A stretch of 64,000 nucleotides of DNA from Pseudomonas alcaligenes (GCF_014490745.1 NZ_LZEU01000001.1:2507501-2571500); one strand, 5' to 3'. Positions 21,900 to 31,633 are shown, counted from the stretch's first letter. Notes: generated by a model from the sequence alone, not told the origin. Program-made: numbers and translations.

Positions 21900-23056
21900 G
21901 CCGCCTGGGCACTCGGCCAGGCGCATTCGCCGAGCAAGGCCGCCACACTGCGCTCGCCCAGGGCCAGACCGACGCTCATGCCCAGACCGGTATGCATCAG
22001 CACCGCGGTCACCCCCTCGGCCACCGGCAGTACGCTGAACGGCCCCGGCCCGCGTGCGCCGTACACGCCCTGCCAGCGCTCGAGCACCTCGATGCCGCCA
22101 CCCAGGGTGTGCTCGGCCAGCTCGATGAGAATGCGGTCGACCGCTTCGGCGTTGAACGGCGAAACATCGCTGCCATAGGCATGGGAGTCACCGATGATCA
22201 GCTCGCCATAGGGTGTGGGGCTGATCAGCAGGTGGATGCCGAGGCTTTCCAGCTCCGGCTGCTGGGCGCGGATCTGCGCGCGGATGGCCTCGGCCTGCGG
22301 CAGGTCGGCAAAGGCGCCGTAATGCACGCAGCTGAGGCCGGTGAGCACGGCATGACGCAAGGCCAGGGGCTGCAACGGGCGCGCGCGGAGCATCTGCAGG
22401 GCGCATACCTGCGGTTGCAGGCGGGCCATGTGCTCGGCCAGCAGGGTCTGGTAGTCGTGGCCGGAGCACACCACGATGTGCCGGGCACTGTAGCGCCCGG
22501 CAGTGGTCAGCACCCGGCCCGGCTCCACGTCGCGCACCAGGGTGGAGAAATGGAACTCGACGCCGAGATCGCGCGCCAGGTGGCTGACGATCTGCGGCAA
22601 GGCTTCGCGCGAATACAGTTGCTGGTCGTCGAGACCATGCAATGCGGCACGGTGATGGGCGAAGCGGCCGTCGTACATCTCGCGCAAGGCGCTGCCACGC
22701 AGCAGCTCGGTGCGGTAGCCCAGCTCACGCCCACGACCGGCGACGAAGGCCTCCAGCAGCGCCTCCTCGGCTTCGCTGCGGGCGAACAGCAGCGAACCCT
22801 GGCGGTGCAGCTGCAGGCCGGCGGCCTGGCCCAGCTCGCCCCACAGGCCGTGAGCCTGGCGCGCCAGGTCGAGCATCGGCCCCGGCGCCTGGCCACCGAC
22901 CAGCGCCTGGCCGAAGTTGCGGATCGACGCCCCCAGCGGTGTGTGGGTGCGCTCGAATACCTTGACCTTGAGGCCGCGTTTGGCGCCAGCCCAGGCATGG
23001 GCGAGGCCGAGGATGCCGGCGCCGACGACCAGCAGGTCGCAGTCGTGCTGACTCAT
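21896..23056 (-). CDS. FAD-dependent amine oxidase/dehydrogenase of phosphonate clusters (PbfD-like)
   Basis: 386 residues, DAO (D-amino-acid oxidase/glycine oxidase) fold. N-terminal Rossmann motif LLVVGAGILGLAHAWAGAKRGLKV binds FAD, and the C-terminal block near VLMHTGLGMSVGLALGE closes the FAD site. This oxidoreductase type recurs in 2-aminoethylphosphonate operons. From memory a member named PbfD oxidises N-methylated 2-aminoethylphosphonate toward phosphonoacetaldehyde; that assignment should be verified. Here it would give PhnX its substrate without PhnW. Coupled to the PhnZ-like gene by a 4-nt overlap. Confidence 0.8.
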   Translation of the reverse strand: MSQHDCDLLVVGAGILGLAHAWAGAKRGLKVKVFERTHTPLGASIRNFGQALVGGQAPGPMLDLARQAHGLWGELGQAAGLQLHRQGSLLFARSEAEEALLEAFVAGRGRELGYRTELLRGSALREMYDGRFAHHRAALHGLDDQQLYSREALPQIVSHLARDLGVEFHFSTLVRDVEPGRVLTTAGRYSARHIVVCSGHDYQTLLAEHMARLQPQVCALQMLRARPLQPLALRHAVLTGLSCVHYGAFADLPQAEAIRAQIRAQQPELESLGIHLLISPTPYGELIIGDSHAYGSDVSPFNAEAVDRILIELAEHTLGGGIEVLERWQGVYGARGPGPFSVLPVAEGVTAVLMHTGLGMSVGLALGERSVAALLGECAWPSAQAA

Positions 23057-23088
23057 AAGAAGAACTCCTGAAAATTCTACGGACTACT

Positions 23089-23190
23089 CCCTCTCCCCTT
23101 GGGAGAGGGGTGGGGTGAGGGTCTCCCAGGCTGCACCGAGCTGCCTGCTGCGCCCTCACCCCCGCCCCCTCTCCCAGAGGGAGAGGGGTG
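23089..23190. repeat. paired inverted CCCTCTCCC repeat (REP/BIME-like), copy 1
   Basis: Two units in opposite orientation: CCCTCTCCCCTTGGGAGAGG with TGGGGTGAGGG (23089-23121), and the inverted form CCCTCACCCCC...GAGAGGGG (23153-23190). Each can form a hairpin. Related pairs occur at 27996-28087 and 41935-42045. It sits between two genes of the phosphonate operon. Confidence 0.8.
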
Positions 23191-23199
23191 ATGGAACGC

Positions 23200-24219
23200 T
23201 TACTGAGGCAGCGGCTCGGATTTGCCGTCGTAGCGCTTGCGCCATTCGGCAAGGATCTTGTCGCGGTTCTCCGAGGCCCAGGCGAAGTCGTTCTTGATCA
23301 GGCGCTGCTCGTAGTCGGCCGGCAGCTCCTGGAAGGGCTCGGCGATACCCGGCTGGGCCAGTACGGCGAAGTTGGCCTTGTACAGATCCATCGCCTCGCG
23401 GCTGGCGGAAAAGTCGGCGAGCTTCCTGGCGGCGTCCAGGTGCGCGGTGCCCTTGATGATGCCGGTGGCTTCGATTTCCCAGCCCAGGCCTTCCTTGGGC
23501 AGCACGATGTCCAGCGGCGCACCTTTGCGCTTGAGCTGCACGGCCGGGTATTCGAAGGAAATGCCGATCGGGAATTCGCCGGCGGCGGCCAGCTTGCACG
23601 GCTTGGAGCCGGAATGGGTGTACTGGCCGATGTTGCCGTGCAGCTTGTCCATGTAGGCCCAGCCCTGGGCTTCGCCGAAGGTCTGCAGCCAGGCGCTGAC
23701 ATCCAGGTAGCCGGTGCCGGACGACGCCGGGTTGGGCATGACGATCTTGTCCTTGTACACCGGGTTGGTCAGGTCTTCCCACTTGGTCGGCTTGGGCAGG
23801 CCCTGCTTCTCGGCTTCCACGCTGTTGAAGCAGATGGTCGCGGCCCACACGTCCATGCCGACCCAGGCCGGCGGGTTGGCGGCATCGCGGTAGTTACTGG
23901 CGATCTGCCCGAGGTTGGCCGGGGTGTAGGGCTCGAGCATGCCCTGCTGCTTGAGGATGGCCAGGCTTGAACCGGCCAGGCCCCAGACCACATCGGCCTG
24001 CGGGCGATCCTTCTCGGCCAGCAGCTTGGCGGTGACGATACCGGTGGAGTCGCGCACCCACTTGATCTCGATGTCCGGGTGCTGCTTCTCGAAGGCTTCC
24101 TTGTAGGCCTTGAGCTGCTCCACTTCGAGGGCGGTGTAAACGGTCAGTTCAGTATTGGCCTGGGCCTGGAAGGCGCAGGCGGCGAGCAGGCCGGCGGCCA
24201 GAGCGGTGCGTTTGAACAT
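23200..24219 (-). CDS. phnS: 2-aminoethylphosphonate-type ABC transporter substrate-binding protein
   Basis: 339 residues with a signal peptide (MFKRTALAAGLLAACAFQAQA, cleavage after AQA). Mature protein begins NTELTVYTALEVEQLKAYKEAF, the start typical of iron/phosphonate-binding periplasmic proteins of this class. DIEIKWVRDSTG and LAEKDRPQADVVWGLAGSS follow. Delivers the phosphonate to the PhnT/permease complex. Assignment to 2-aminoethylphosphonate rests on neighbouring phnX, phnT and permease genes; the ligand could be an N-methyl derivative. Confidence 0.85.
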   Translation of the reverse strand: MFKRTALAAGLLAACAFQAQANTELTVYTALEVEQLKAYKEAFEKQHPDIEIKWVRDSTGIVTAKLLAEKDRPQADVVWGLAGSSLAILKQQGMLEPYTPANLGQIASNYRDAANPPAWVGMDVWAATICFNSVEAEKQGLPKPTKWEDLTNPVYKDKIVMPNPASSGTGYLDVSAWLQTFGEAQGWAYMDKLHGNIGQYTHSGSKPCKLAAAGEFPIGISFEYPAVQLKRKGAPLDIVLPKEGLGWEIEATGIIKGTAHLDAARKLADFSASREAMDLYKANFAVLAQPGIAEPFQELPADYEQRLIKNDFAWASENRDKILAEWRKRYDGKSEPLPQ

Positions 24220-24261
24220 GGTGAAGCTCCTGGTGGTTAGCGTTGGCGTTGGTTGTCTGGT

Positions 24262-25089
24262 TCAGCTGGCTTGCGGGTTTTCGCCGCAGGCCAGGCGTGC
24301 GTTGATCGCGTCGATCACGGCGGGCAGGTCGGCAATGGTGTCGATCAGGTAATGCGGGCGGCTGGCGGCGAACAGGCCGTCGATGCGCTCACGCTCGGCA
24401 GCCAGCTGCTCGGTACTCAGCGCCTGGTACTGCTCCCAGGTCAGGCCGAGGAAGTTGCCGGAAAAGCGCAGGGCCACCGTCCACATGCCGGCGCTGCGGC
24501 CTTCGAGAATGCCGGGCTCGGTGTCGTCGACCTTGACGCAGCCGGCGACATCGTCGAGGCCGAGGGCAATCACGTTGGCCAATGCCTGTGCCGGGCTCGG
24601 CCGGCCCTTGGGCACTTCATCGGTGGCCACCACGTGATCCGGGCTGTAGCCCTTGGCGGTAGCCAGCTCGACCACCTTGTCCATCACCTGCTTGGGGTAG
24701 CCGGAGCAGCTGCCGATCTGCAGCCCGCGCTGGCGCAGCGCGGCGATGCACTCCAGCGCACCCGGGATCAGCGCCGAGTGCTCGCCGACTTTGGCGATCT
24801 GCAGCGGCATGAAGCGTTCGTAGATGGCGGTGACATCGGCGTCACTCGGCAAGCGGCCGAAGCGGCGCTGGAAGCGTTCAGCCACCGCCGGCTGGTCGCA
24901 CAGGGTGCGGATGTGATCCCACTTGCCCATGCCCATCGGCCCGCGGGCTTCGTCCAGGCTGAGCTCGACATCGAAGCTGGCGAAGGCCTCGACGAAGATG
25001 CGGGTCGGCGCGAAGGAACCGAAGTCGACCACGGTGCCGGCCCAGTCGAGGATGGCCGCTTGCAGGCGGGTTGGCGGTTGATAGTGCAT
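24262..25089 (-). CDS. phnX: phosphonoacetaldehyde hydrolase (phosphonatase)
   Basis: 275 residues, HAD superfamily. Nucleophile Asp15 in [13 protein letters not shown]; Schiff-base Lys56 in [12 protein letters not shown]; motif SGYPKQVMD and the acidic motif [10 protein letters not shown] complete the active site. Hydrolyses phosphonoacetaldehyde to acetaldehyde and phosphate, with a covalent imine to the lysine. Located between the binding protein and permease genes. Its usual partner PhnW (transaminase) is absent from the cluster. Confidence 0.95.
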   Translation of the reverse strand: MHYQPPTRLQAAILDWAGTVVDFGSFAPTRIFVEAFASFDVELSLDEARGPMGMGKWDHIRTLCDQPAVAERFQRRFGRLPSDADVTAIYERFMPLQIAKVGEHSALIPGALECIAALRQRGLQIGSCSGYPKQVMDKVVELATAKGYSPDHVVATDEVPKGRPSPAQALANVIALGLDDVAGCVKVDDTEPGILEGRSAGMWTVALRFSGNFLGLTWEQYQALSTEQLAAERERIDGLFAASRPHYLIDTIADLPAVIDAINARLACGENPQAS

Positions 25090-25108
25090 GGCAGTCTCCT
25101 GGGAAGAT

Positions 25109-26821
25109 TCAGTGACCGGGCGCCGGCATGCGCCAGGCCTGGGAGCGGCGCAGCAGGCCGCGCGACAGACCGGCGAGCAGCAACGACACGCCGGCGGAAG
25201 TGAGCAGGATCAGGGTCGACATGGCGGCCGCGCCGCCGACGTTGCCGGCGTCGTCCATGTTCAGCACGGCCACGGCGGCGAGCACGCTGTCCGGGCTGTA
25301 GAGGAAGATCGCCGCCGACACCGTGGTCATCGCCGAGACGAACAGGTAGCGGATGATGTCGAGCAGCGCCGGCAGGCAGATCGGCAGGGTCACGCGGCAG
25401 AAGTGGCGCAGCAGCGGCACCTTGAGCGACAGCGCGGCGGCCTCGAACTCGCCGTCGAGCTGGCGCAGCGCGGCGCTGGCGGTCATCTGTGCGGTGGTGA
25501 GGAAGTGCGCGATGGTGCACACCACCAGCAGGGTCAGGCTGCCGTACAGGCCGCTCAGCGGGTTGCCCGGCAGGTTGAAAAAGAACACGTAGCCCAGGCC
25601 CAGCACCAGGCCGGGCACCGCCATCGGCACGAAGCTGAGCAGGCGCAGGGCCTGGGTCAGCGGGCTCTGCCGGGTCTTCTCCATCAGGTAGGCACCGGTG
25701 AAGATCAGCAGGCTGCCGAACAGCGCGCTGCACACCGCCAGCAGCAGGCTGTTGCGATAGGCCAGCCAGCCGCCGGGCAACTCGGAGAAGGCGTAGTGCT
25801 GCAGCGACAGCGACAGGTCGTAGGGCCAGAACTTGACCAGCGACGAGTAGATCGCCATGCCGAACACGCCGAGCAAAACGCTGCAGATCAGCACGGTCAC
25901 CAGCAAAAATGCCAGGTCGCGGCGCCCTGACGGCTGCGGGTGATAGACCTGCGCGCGGCCGCTCATGGCATCGCGCTGACGACGGCGCAGCCACAGGTCG
26001 ACGGCGAAGCTGAGCAGCGCCGGCACCAGCAGTACCATGCCGATCAGCGCCCCGCGGCCGAACTGTTGCTGGCCGACCACCGCCTTGTAGGCCTCCAGCG
26101 CCAGCACCTGATAATCGCCACCGACCACCACTGGCACGCCGAAATCGGTGACGCACAGGGTGAACACCAGGCAGAAGGCGGCGAACACGCCCTGGCGGCT
26201 GCCCGGCCAGGTGATGCTGCGAAACGCCCGCCACGGTGAGGCCCCCATGCTCGACGCGGCGTCGAACAGCCGCGCATCGGCCAGCGCCAGCGCCGAGAGC
26301 AGCACCATCAGCGCATGTGGGAAGGTGTAGATCGCCTGGCCAAGGACGATGCCCCAGAAGCCGTAGATATTGTCCGCCAGCAGATGCCGCAGCACGCCCT
26401 GGTTGCCGAACAGGTAGATCAGCGCGATCCCCGGCAGCATCGATGGCGCCAGCAACGGCAGCAGGGAAATGCTGCGCCACAGCGGCTTGCCCGGCATGCA
26501 GGTGCGCTGCAGGGCGTAGGCGAAGGCATAGGCCAGCGGCACCACAATGCCGGCCACAGTCAGCGACACGCTCAGGCTGTTGCCCAGCAGCCAGCGGAAG
26601 TTGGCGCTGCCGAACAGCGTCAGCGCTGCCTGCAGGCCACCGCCCTGCCCGTCTTCGCCGCTGAAGCCGCGCCAAAGCATGGCCAGCAACGGCAGCAGCA
26701 CGGCGAGGATCAGCAGCACCAGCAGCAACCATTGGCCGCCGAGCACGAACAGGCGGTCGGCCAGGTCGGCGGGCAGGCTGCGCCGCGCGGTAGCAGGCGT
26801 CATAGTCAGCACGCGTTGCAT
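25109..26821 (-). CDS. fused two-domain ABC permease for 2-aminoethylphosphonate (PhnU/PhnV-like)
   Basis: 570 residues with about 12 hydrophobic segments and two inner-membrane binding-protein-dependent transport domains. The first is near residues 55-280 and the second near 330-560; the second contains an EAA-type loop ([23 protein letters not shown]). The fused form replaces separate PhnU and PhnV. The ATG at 26821 lies 1 bp beyond the phnT stop; another ATG at 26803 is possible, and neither has a strong ribosome site. Confidence 0.88.
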   Translation of the reverse strand: MQRVLTMTPATARRSLPADLADRLFVLGGQWLLLVLLILAVLLPLLAMLWRGFSGEDGQGGGLQAALTLFGSANFRWLLGNSLSVSLTVAGIVVPLAYAFAYALQRTCMPGKPLWRSISLLPLLAPSMLPGIALIYLFGNQGVLRHLLADNIYGFWGIVLGQAIYTFPHALMVLLSALALADARLFDAASSMGASPWRAFRSITWPGSRQGVFAAFCLVFTLCVTDFGVPVVVGGDYQVLALEAYKAVVGQQQFGRGALIGMVLLVPALLSFAVDLWLRRRQRDAMSGRAQVYHPQPSGRRDLAFLLVTVLICSVLLGVFGMAIYSSLVKFWPYDLSLSLQHYAFSELPGGWLAYRNSLLLAVCSALFGSLLIFTGAYLMEKTRQSPLTQALRLLSFVPMAVPGLVLGLGYVFFFNLPGNPLSGLYGSLTLLVVCTIAHFLTTAQMTASAALRQLDGEFEAAALSLKVPLLRHFCRVTLPICLPALLDIIRYLFVSAMTTVSAAIFLYSPDSVLAAVAVLNMDDAGNVGGAAAMSTLILLTSAGVSLLLAGLSRGLLRRSQAWRMPAPGH

Positions 26822-26822
26822 A

Positions 26823-27875
26823 TCAGGCGAACACCTGCAGGCTGCGCGGCGGCAGCGCTACCCAGATTTCCGCGCCGGCCAGTTTGGGCATGGCCTGCGG
26901 TTCCAGCTCGGCGAGCAGGTTGTGCCCCGGCAGTGCATCCAGTTCGAAACTCAGGCGGCAGCGGTTGCCGAGGAAGGTGATCTCGCGCATCTGCGCGCTG
27001 AACAGGTTGTCCTCGTGCACTGGCGGGTTGATCACCACCGCTTCCGGGCGGCAGAACAGCCGGCCGCGCTCGTGCCGCTCCTCGCCGTGCAGGCGCAGGC
27101 TGAGGTCGCCGACGCGCACATGGCCATGCTCGCCCCGCTCGAACGGCAGCCAGTTGCCCTGACCGACGAACTCGGCCACGAACGGCGTGGCCGGCGCGCG
27201 GTAGATATCCTGCGGGCAGGCAAACTGCTCGACGCGACCGTGGTTGATCACCGCGATGCGGTCGGCCATCAGCATGGCCTCGTCCTGGTTGTGGGTGACC
27301 ATCAGGGTGGTGATGCCCAGGCGCTTCTGCAGCTGGCGCAGCTCGCCGCACAGGTGCTCGCGCACCCGCGCATCGAGGGCCGACATCGGCTCATCAAGCA
27401 ACAGCAGCGAAGGTGCCGGTGCCAGCGCACGGGCCAGGGCCACGCGCTGCTGCTGGCCGCCGGAGAGCTGGCCGGGGTACTTCTTCTCGCTGCCGCTCAG
27501 GCCAACCAGCTCGAGCATTTCAGCCACCCGGTTACGGATGGTTTCGCGATGGTTGCCGGCCAGGCCGTAGCCGATGTTCTGCTCCACCGTCAGGTTGGGA
27601 AACAGCGCGTAGGACTGGAACAGGATGCCGTAGTCGCGGGCCTGCGGCGGCAGCAGGGAAACATCCCGCGAGCCGATCAGGATGCTGCCGTGATCCTGGC
27701 GCTCCAGCCCGGCGATGCAGCGCAGCAAGGTGGTCTTGCCGCAGCCGGACGGGCCCAGCAGGCACACCAGCTCGCCGGCGGCGATATCCAGCGACACCCC
27801 GTCCAGCGCCTTGAAGGCGCCGAAGCCCTTGTGGATGTCGCGTACCTGCATGTTCACGGAAAGCGGCGTAGCCAT
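26823..27875 (-). CDS. phnT: 2-aminoethylphosphonate ABC transporter ATP-binding protein
   Basis: 350 residues. Walker A LLGPSGCGKTTLLRC, signature LSGGQQQRVALARAL, Walker B LLLLDEPMSALD, and switch histidine in MVTHNQDEAM. The C-terminal part forms a TOBE-like regulatory domain. Couples ATP hydrolysis to the fused permease. First gene of the minus-strand phn operon phnT - permease - phnX - phnS - FAD oxidase - PhnZ-like. The LysR gene lies upstream on the same strand behind a REP-like pair. Confidence 0.92.
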   Translation of the reverse strand: MATPLSVNMQVRDIHKGFGAFKALDGVSLDIAAGELVCLLGPSGCGKTTLLRCIAGLERQDHGSILIGSRDVSLLPPQARDYGILFQSYALFPNLTVEQNIGYGLAGNHRETIRNRVAEMLELVGLSGSEKKYPGQLSGGQQQRVALARALAPAPSLLLLDEPMSALDARVREHLCGELRQLQKRLGITTLMVTHNQDEAMLMADRIAVINHGRVEQFACPQDIYRAPATPFVAEFVGQGNWLPFERGEHGHVRVGDLSLRLHGEERHERGRLFCRPEAVVINPPVHEDNLFSAQMREITFLGNRCRLSFELDALPGHNLLAELEPQAMPKLAGAEIWVALPPRSLQVFA

Positions 27876-27995
27876 GGCAAAACCTCGTGGAGCGATCAGC
27901 TCGGACGAGGGCCATGCTAGGCAGGCAGTACGAAAGCTTTATGGCAGTTGGGCAAAAGCTGCCGATAGTGGCATCGGTGGATTTGCGTAGTGATT

Positions 27996-28087
27996 CCCTC
28001 TCCCCCAGGGAGAGGGCCCGGGTGAGGGAAACCCACGAGTCGCCTGTAGCGCCCCTCACCCCTGCCCCTCTCCCGGAGGGAGAGGGG
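27996..28087. repeat. paired inverted CCCTCTCCC repeat (REP/BIME-like), copy 2
   Basis: CCCTCTCCCCCAGGGAGAGG with GGTGAGGG (27996-28028) and the inverted unit CCCCTCACCCC...GAGAGGGG (28053-28087). It separates the LysR gene from phnT and may act as a transcription attenuator there. Confidence 0.8.
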
Positions 28088-28098
28088 CAAAGCGCGCC

Positions 28099-28956
28099 CT
28101 AAATAGCCTGGCGAGCCAGAGCGAGAAAGGCCGCCGGCAACCGTGCCTGGCGGCGCTCCTTGAGGCAGTACAGGTATTCGGCGATCAGCGGCGCGCCTTC
28201 CAGCTCGACCACCTTGAGCTGCGGGCTCTCCGGCACCTCGTGGCGGGCGATGATGCTGATGCCGATGTTGCGGAGCACCGCCTCGCGGATCGACTCGCGG
28301 CTGCCGATCTCCAGCAGCGGCCCGCTGGCCACGCCAGCCTCGCGCAGCAACGCCTCGCTGAGCACCCGGGTGGTCGAGCCGCGCTCGCGCATCAGCAGGC
28401 AGTGCCCGGCCAGCGCGCTCAGCGGCACACGCTCGTGGCTGGCCAGCGGATGCTGACGATGTACGGCCAGCACCAGCGGGTCGTGGCCCAGCACCAGGCG
28501 GGTCAGGCGCGCATCCTCGACCAGTTGCGAGGAGGCGGCGAGATCCACCCGGTAGTCCTCCAGCGCCTCGATCACCTGCAGCGAGTTGCCGATCTCCAGG
28601 GTCACCTCGCACTGCGGGAACTGCGTGCGGAAGCTCTTGACCAGATCGAGCACGTAGTAAGGCGCGGTGGCGCCGATGCGCAGCGCGCCCTGCACCTGGC
28701 CACTGTTGCGCAGGAAGAACTCGATGTCGGCTTCCTGCTGCAGCAGCTTCTGCACCATCGGCAGCAGGCGCGCGCCTTCGTCGCTGAGGGTCAGGCGGCG
28801 GCCGCCACGGTAGAACAGCTCGACCCCGTACTGCCCTTCCAGCTGGCGGATCTGTGTGGTCACAGTCGGCTGGCTGAGGCCGAGCTTCTTCGCCGCCTGG
28901 GTGATGCTGCCCAGCCGGGCAACCATGTGGAAGGACTTCAGCTCGGCACAGAGCAT
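28099..28956 (-). CDS. LysR-type regulator of phosphonate utilisation
   Basis: 285 residues from MLCAELKSFHMVARLGSITQ; the in-frame upstream extension of 54 codons shows no family similarity. Winged helix-turn-helix AAKKLGLSQPTVTTQIRQLE near the N-terminus, effector-binding domain after residue 90 (LRIGATAPYYVLDL, MRERGSTTRVLSEAL). It precedes the phn operon on the same strand, so it could be its first gene or be transcribed alone. Probably activates phn genes in response to a phosphonate or to its breakdown product. Confidence 0.85.
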   Translation of the reverse strand: MLCAELKSFHMVARLGSITQAAKKLGLSQPTVTTQIRQLEGQYGVELFYRGGRRLTLSDEGARLLPMVQKLLQQEADIEFFLRNSGQVQGALRIGATAPYYVLDLVKSFRTQFPQCEVTLEIGNSLQVIEALEDYRVDLAASSQLVEDARLTRLVLGHDPLVLAVHRQHPLASHERVPLSALAGHCLLMRERGSTTRVLSEALLREAGVASGPLLEIGSRESIREAVLRNIGISIIARHEVPESPQLKVVELEGAPLIAEYLYCLKERRQARLPAAFLALARQAI

Positions 28957-29132
28957 GGGGCGAAGCGCTCCAAGGGCAGGATGAGGGTCAGGGGCGGCAT
29001 CGCCCAACTCGGCAGATGACAAAATTATCAAAGGCCCATGACAGCCAAATGACGTACCAATAGCGCCACACCAGCTTGCCCGGCGCGCCCAGCGACTACG
29101 CTCTTCGCAGTCCCGCACAGGAGTCCGTCGCC

Positions 29133-29981
29133 ATGCCGCACCTGCCTGCCCACCAGGTTCCCAACCAGTTCGTCGAGGTCAACGGCCGCCTGGCCTATCG
29201 GGTGATCGGCCAAGGCATACCGCTGCTGCTATGCGTGCGCTTTCGCGGCACCATGGACTCCTGGGATCCGCTGTTCCTCGACAGCCTTGCCGAGCAGGGC
29301 TTCCAAGTGCATGTGTTCGACTACAGCGGCCTCGGCCTGTCCGGCGGCGAACCCAGTTACGACCCGGCGCGCCTGGCCCGCGACCCCCTCGAGCTGATCG
29401 CCGCCCTCGGCCTGCAGCGTCTGGTGCTTGGCGGCTGGTCGCTCGGTGGCATCGCCGCCCAGCTGGTGTTCCTGCAGGCACCGCAGCTGCTCAGCCACCT
29501 GGTACTGTTCGGCACCACCCCGCCTGGCGAACTGGTGCGCACCGGCGAACCGCTGTTCTACGAACTGGCACGGCGGGAAAACGACTTCGAAGACTTCGTC
29601 CACCTGTTCTTCGAGCCGCTGTCCCCGGAAAGCCGCGCGGCCGCTGCGCAGTCGGCCACACGCATCGCCGCGCGGGTCGAGGGCCAGTGCCCAGCGGTGC
29701 CCCATGAGTGGGCCGGCCGGCAGCTGGGCGACGGGCCGCGCAACCCGACACTGCCGGTGCCACCGCTGCTGGACGCACTCAAGCGCACGCAGATTCCCGT
29801 GCTGCACATCGGCGGCAGCCACGACATCGTTTTTCCGGTGGAGAACTGGCACGCCCTCAGCGGCGCGCTGCCGACCCTGCAACTGCTCACCCTGCCCAGC
29901 TCCGGCCACGGCCCACACCTGCAATACCCGCAGCTGTGCGCCCGGCACTTGGCGAACTTCGTCGAGGGCGAAGGCCGCTAG
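29133..29981 (+). CDS. alpha/beta hydrolase
   Basis: 282 residues. Nucleophile elbow LGGWSLGGIAAQL (Ser near 103), acid in GGSHDIVFP and histidine in PSSGHGPHLQ, so the triad is complete. Start at 29133 is set by AGGAG 12 nt upstream. Substrate unknown. Ends overlapping the convergent flavin reductase gene by 4 bp. Confidence 0.85.
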   Translation: MPHLPAHQVPNQFVEVNGRLAYRVIGQGIPLLLCVRFRGTMDSWDPLFLDSLAEQGFQVHVFDYSGLGLSGGEPSYDPARLARDPLELIAALGLQRLVLGGWSLGGIAAQLVFLQAPQLLSHLVLFGTTPPGELVRTGEPLFYELARRENDFEDFVHLFFEPLSPESRAAAAQSATRIAARVEGQCPAVPHEWAGRQLGDGPRNPTLPVPPLLDALKRTQIPVLHIGGSHDIVFPVENWHALSGALPTLQLLTLPSSGHGPHLQYPQLCARHLANFVEGEGR

Positions 29982-30547
29982 GCCTTGAGCGCCTCGCCGA
30001 TGGCATAGAAATGCCCGCCGGCCACATGATGCAGACTGCGCCAGTCCGGGTCGGCCGCCTCGAAGTGCCAGCGGCCGTCACGAAACACCCGGTCATCCGC
30101 CCAGGCGCCGACTATCTCACCGATGAACAGGTCGTAGGCGTTCTGGTTGTGTGGTTCGGCGATCAGCTCGCAGGCCATCCAGGCCGAGCAACCCGCCACG
30201 AACGGCAGATCATGGCCAGGCATGTCGAACAGCTCGACGCCGGCCTTGGCCAGTTTGTCCGGATCGTCCTTGAGGCTGTGGTTGCCGACCGCGTTGGTCA
30301 GCTGCAGCTGCGCCGCCGTCGGCACCTGGATCACGAAGCGGCCGCTGCGCTCAAGCAGCTCGCGGGTGCGGGTGGCCTTGTCCAGCACCACGGTGAGCTT
30401 GGGTGGGGCGAAGTCGAGCACGCAGGCCCAGGCGGCGGCCATCACGTTGTCGACGCCATCGTGGCGAGCGGAGACCAGGACGGTGGGGCCGTGGTTGAGC
30501 AGGCGGTAGGCCTTGGCGAGGTCTACCTGGGTTTGGTGAGGATTCAT
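29978..30547 (-). CDS. flavin reductase-like (FMN-binding split-barrel) protein
   Basis: 189 residues. The split-barrel FMN domain shows GPTVLVSARHDGVDNVMAAAW, LDKATRTRELLERSGRFV and a terminal FYAIGEAL. Proteins of this type reduce flavin or bind FMN for an oxygenase partner, but no oxygenase is adjacent. Last gene before the integron array; GC content and codon use change sharply beyond its start. Confidence 0.85.
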   Translation of the reverse strand: MNPHQTQVDLAKAYRLLNHGPTVLVSARHDGVDNVMAAAWACVLDFAPPKLTVVLDKATRTRELLERSGRFVIQVPTAAQLQLTNAVGNHSLKDDPDKLAKAGVELFDMPGHDLPFVAGCSAWMACELIAEPHNQNAYDLFIGEIVGAWADDRVFRDGRWHFEAADPDWRSLHHVAGGHFYAIGEALKA

Positions 30548-30824
30548 CTGAGGGCTTCCTTACTGCGAGATTGGGGGATACTCGCTTGAGGAAGCCGCAT
30601 CCGGCAACTGTGATGACGTTTATTGGCCTGCACAGTGAATAGCAGACCATGGACATGCAGGTGATCCATAAGTAGTGTGCCAAAATCCATGTCGCTTTTC
30701 CCCCTGGCCTCATGTCGCGTATCTAGCGCGCTACTCAAGCCAATCAAGGAGTTACGCATGAACAAGGAACATTATCCGACACAAGTGGCGTAAAAAATTA
30801 CCCCGTATGTGTCGTCTACTTATA
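30548..30824. other. gene-less junction between chromosome and integron array
   Basis: 277 bp with no convincing gene and no trace of an integron integrase on either strand. The only frame with a good ribosome site (AAGGAG, ATG at 30758) is 11 codons long. A short inverted pair CGACACA / TGTGTCG lies just before the first GTTAGGC. It could be a worn attI or the remains of an attC site. Confidence 0.4.
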
Positions 30825-30831
30825 GTTAGGC

Positions 30832-31141
30832 GCAAGGGCAATATTGGTTATTCAGCACCGAGCCAGGAAACACAATCACCGCATCAGCGCGGTGTTCCTG
30901 AATCGAATGGTCGCCTGGCAGTAGAGGCCGTTATTTGTGGCCAGCAAAGGAGTTGCTTTCAAAGAATGTGCACATCACAAATAACTTCCGGGGCCAAAAC
31001 CGACACGCCGTGCGTTCCGTCGATCAAGCTCGGCGCTGGCCTCACTTGCAGCGTACGGCTGGGCAATCTAACAATTGGCTCAAGTCGTTCGCTCCGCTCA
31101 CTCGGGACCGGCGAAGCCGGCCCCTTAGCCAAACGTTAGGC
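30832..31141 (+). other. gene cassette 1, no confident gene
   Basis: 310 bp between the first GTTAGGC and the end of attC 1. A possible 57-codon frame starts at ATG 30966 and runs through the attC into its GTTAG, but it has no ribosome site or recognisable sequence. The cassette may be non-coding or carry a promoter. Confidence 0.45.
31066..31141 (+). repeat. attC site 1
   Basis: About 76 bp, opening with TCTAACAATTGG and closing with AAACGTTAGGC. Between them are the paired CGTTCGCTCCGCTCACTCGG and CCGGCGAAGCCGGCCCCTTA segments that fold into the attC hairpin. Nearly identical to attC 2 and attC 3. Confidence 0.88.
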
Positions 31142-31148
31142 ACTCAAA

Positions 31149-31562
31149 TTGGACATTCGAGCAAAACTCCCTCATATATCACTAGCCTTGTTCTTTATCA
31201 GCCTGTGCCTTCCAGCTTATTATGACCCGCATAGTTACACTGACAAATCAGTCTTTGGCGCAGAAATTTTATTCACTGGTTGGATCGGGCTAATTGCACT
31301 AGAGCCTCGATGGTATACAAACATATCCTACGGCTACATAATATTCTGTGCACTAAACAACCACAAAATACGATTCGCCTTTCCCCATATTTTCTTCATT
31401 ATGCTATCTGCAGCGCCAGTGATACTTATCAATAAAGTAGGCATGACACCACAAGGCGCTGGGAAAATGAAATTTACTTATGGCGCATACCTGTGGTCAC
31501 TGAGTCTATTTATAGCTGCATACTGCGCACATGAAAATATAAATACACATAGTCAAGCCTAA
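31149..31562 (+). CDS. cassette 2: small multi-pass membrane protein, function unknown
   Basis: 137 residues, AT-rich. The only start near the cassette boundary is TTG 31149 (LDIRAKLPHISLAL). Four hydrophobic segments: ISLALFFISLCLPAYY, ILFTGWIGLIAL, HIFFIMLSAAPVILI and LWSLSLFIAAYCA. The stop codon TAA is part of attC 2, as is common for cassettes. No domain recognised. Confidence 0.65.
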   Translation: MDIRAKLPHISLALFFISLCLPAYYDPHSYTDKSVFGAEILFTGWIGLIALEPRWYTNISYGYIIFCALNNHKIRFAFPHIFFIMLSAAPVILINKVGMTPQGAGKMKFTYGAYLWSLSLFIAAYCAHENINTHSQA

Positions 31563-31633
31563 CAAATGGTTCAAGTCGTTCGCTTCGCTCACTCGGGACC
31601 GGCTAAAGCCGGCCCCTTAACCAAACGTTAGGC
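31557..31633 (+). repeat. attC site 2
   Basis: 77 bp from GCCTAACAAATGG to AAACGTTAGGC with the internal CTTCGCTCACTCGGGACCGG and GGCTAAAGCCGGCCCCTTAA arms. Full simple-site cores at both ends. Confidence 0.93.

Noticed and set aside
30548..30824. Integron integrase remnant
   Set aside because: Neither strand shows tyrosine recombinase motifs; the open frames are short and unlike IntI.
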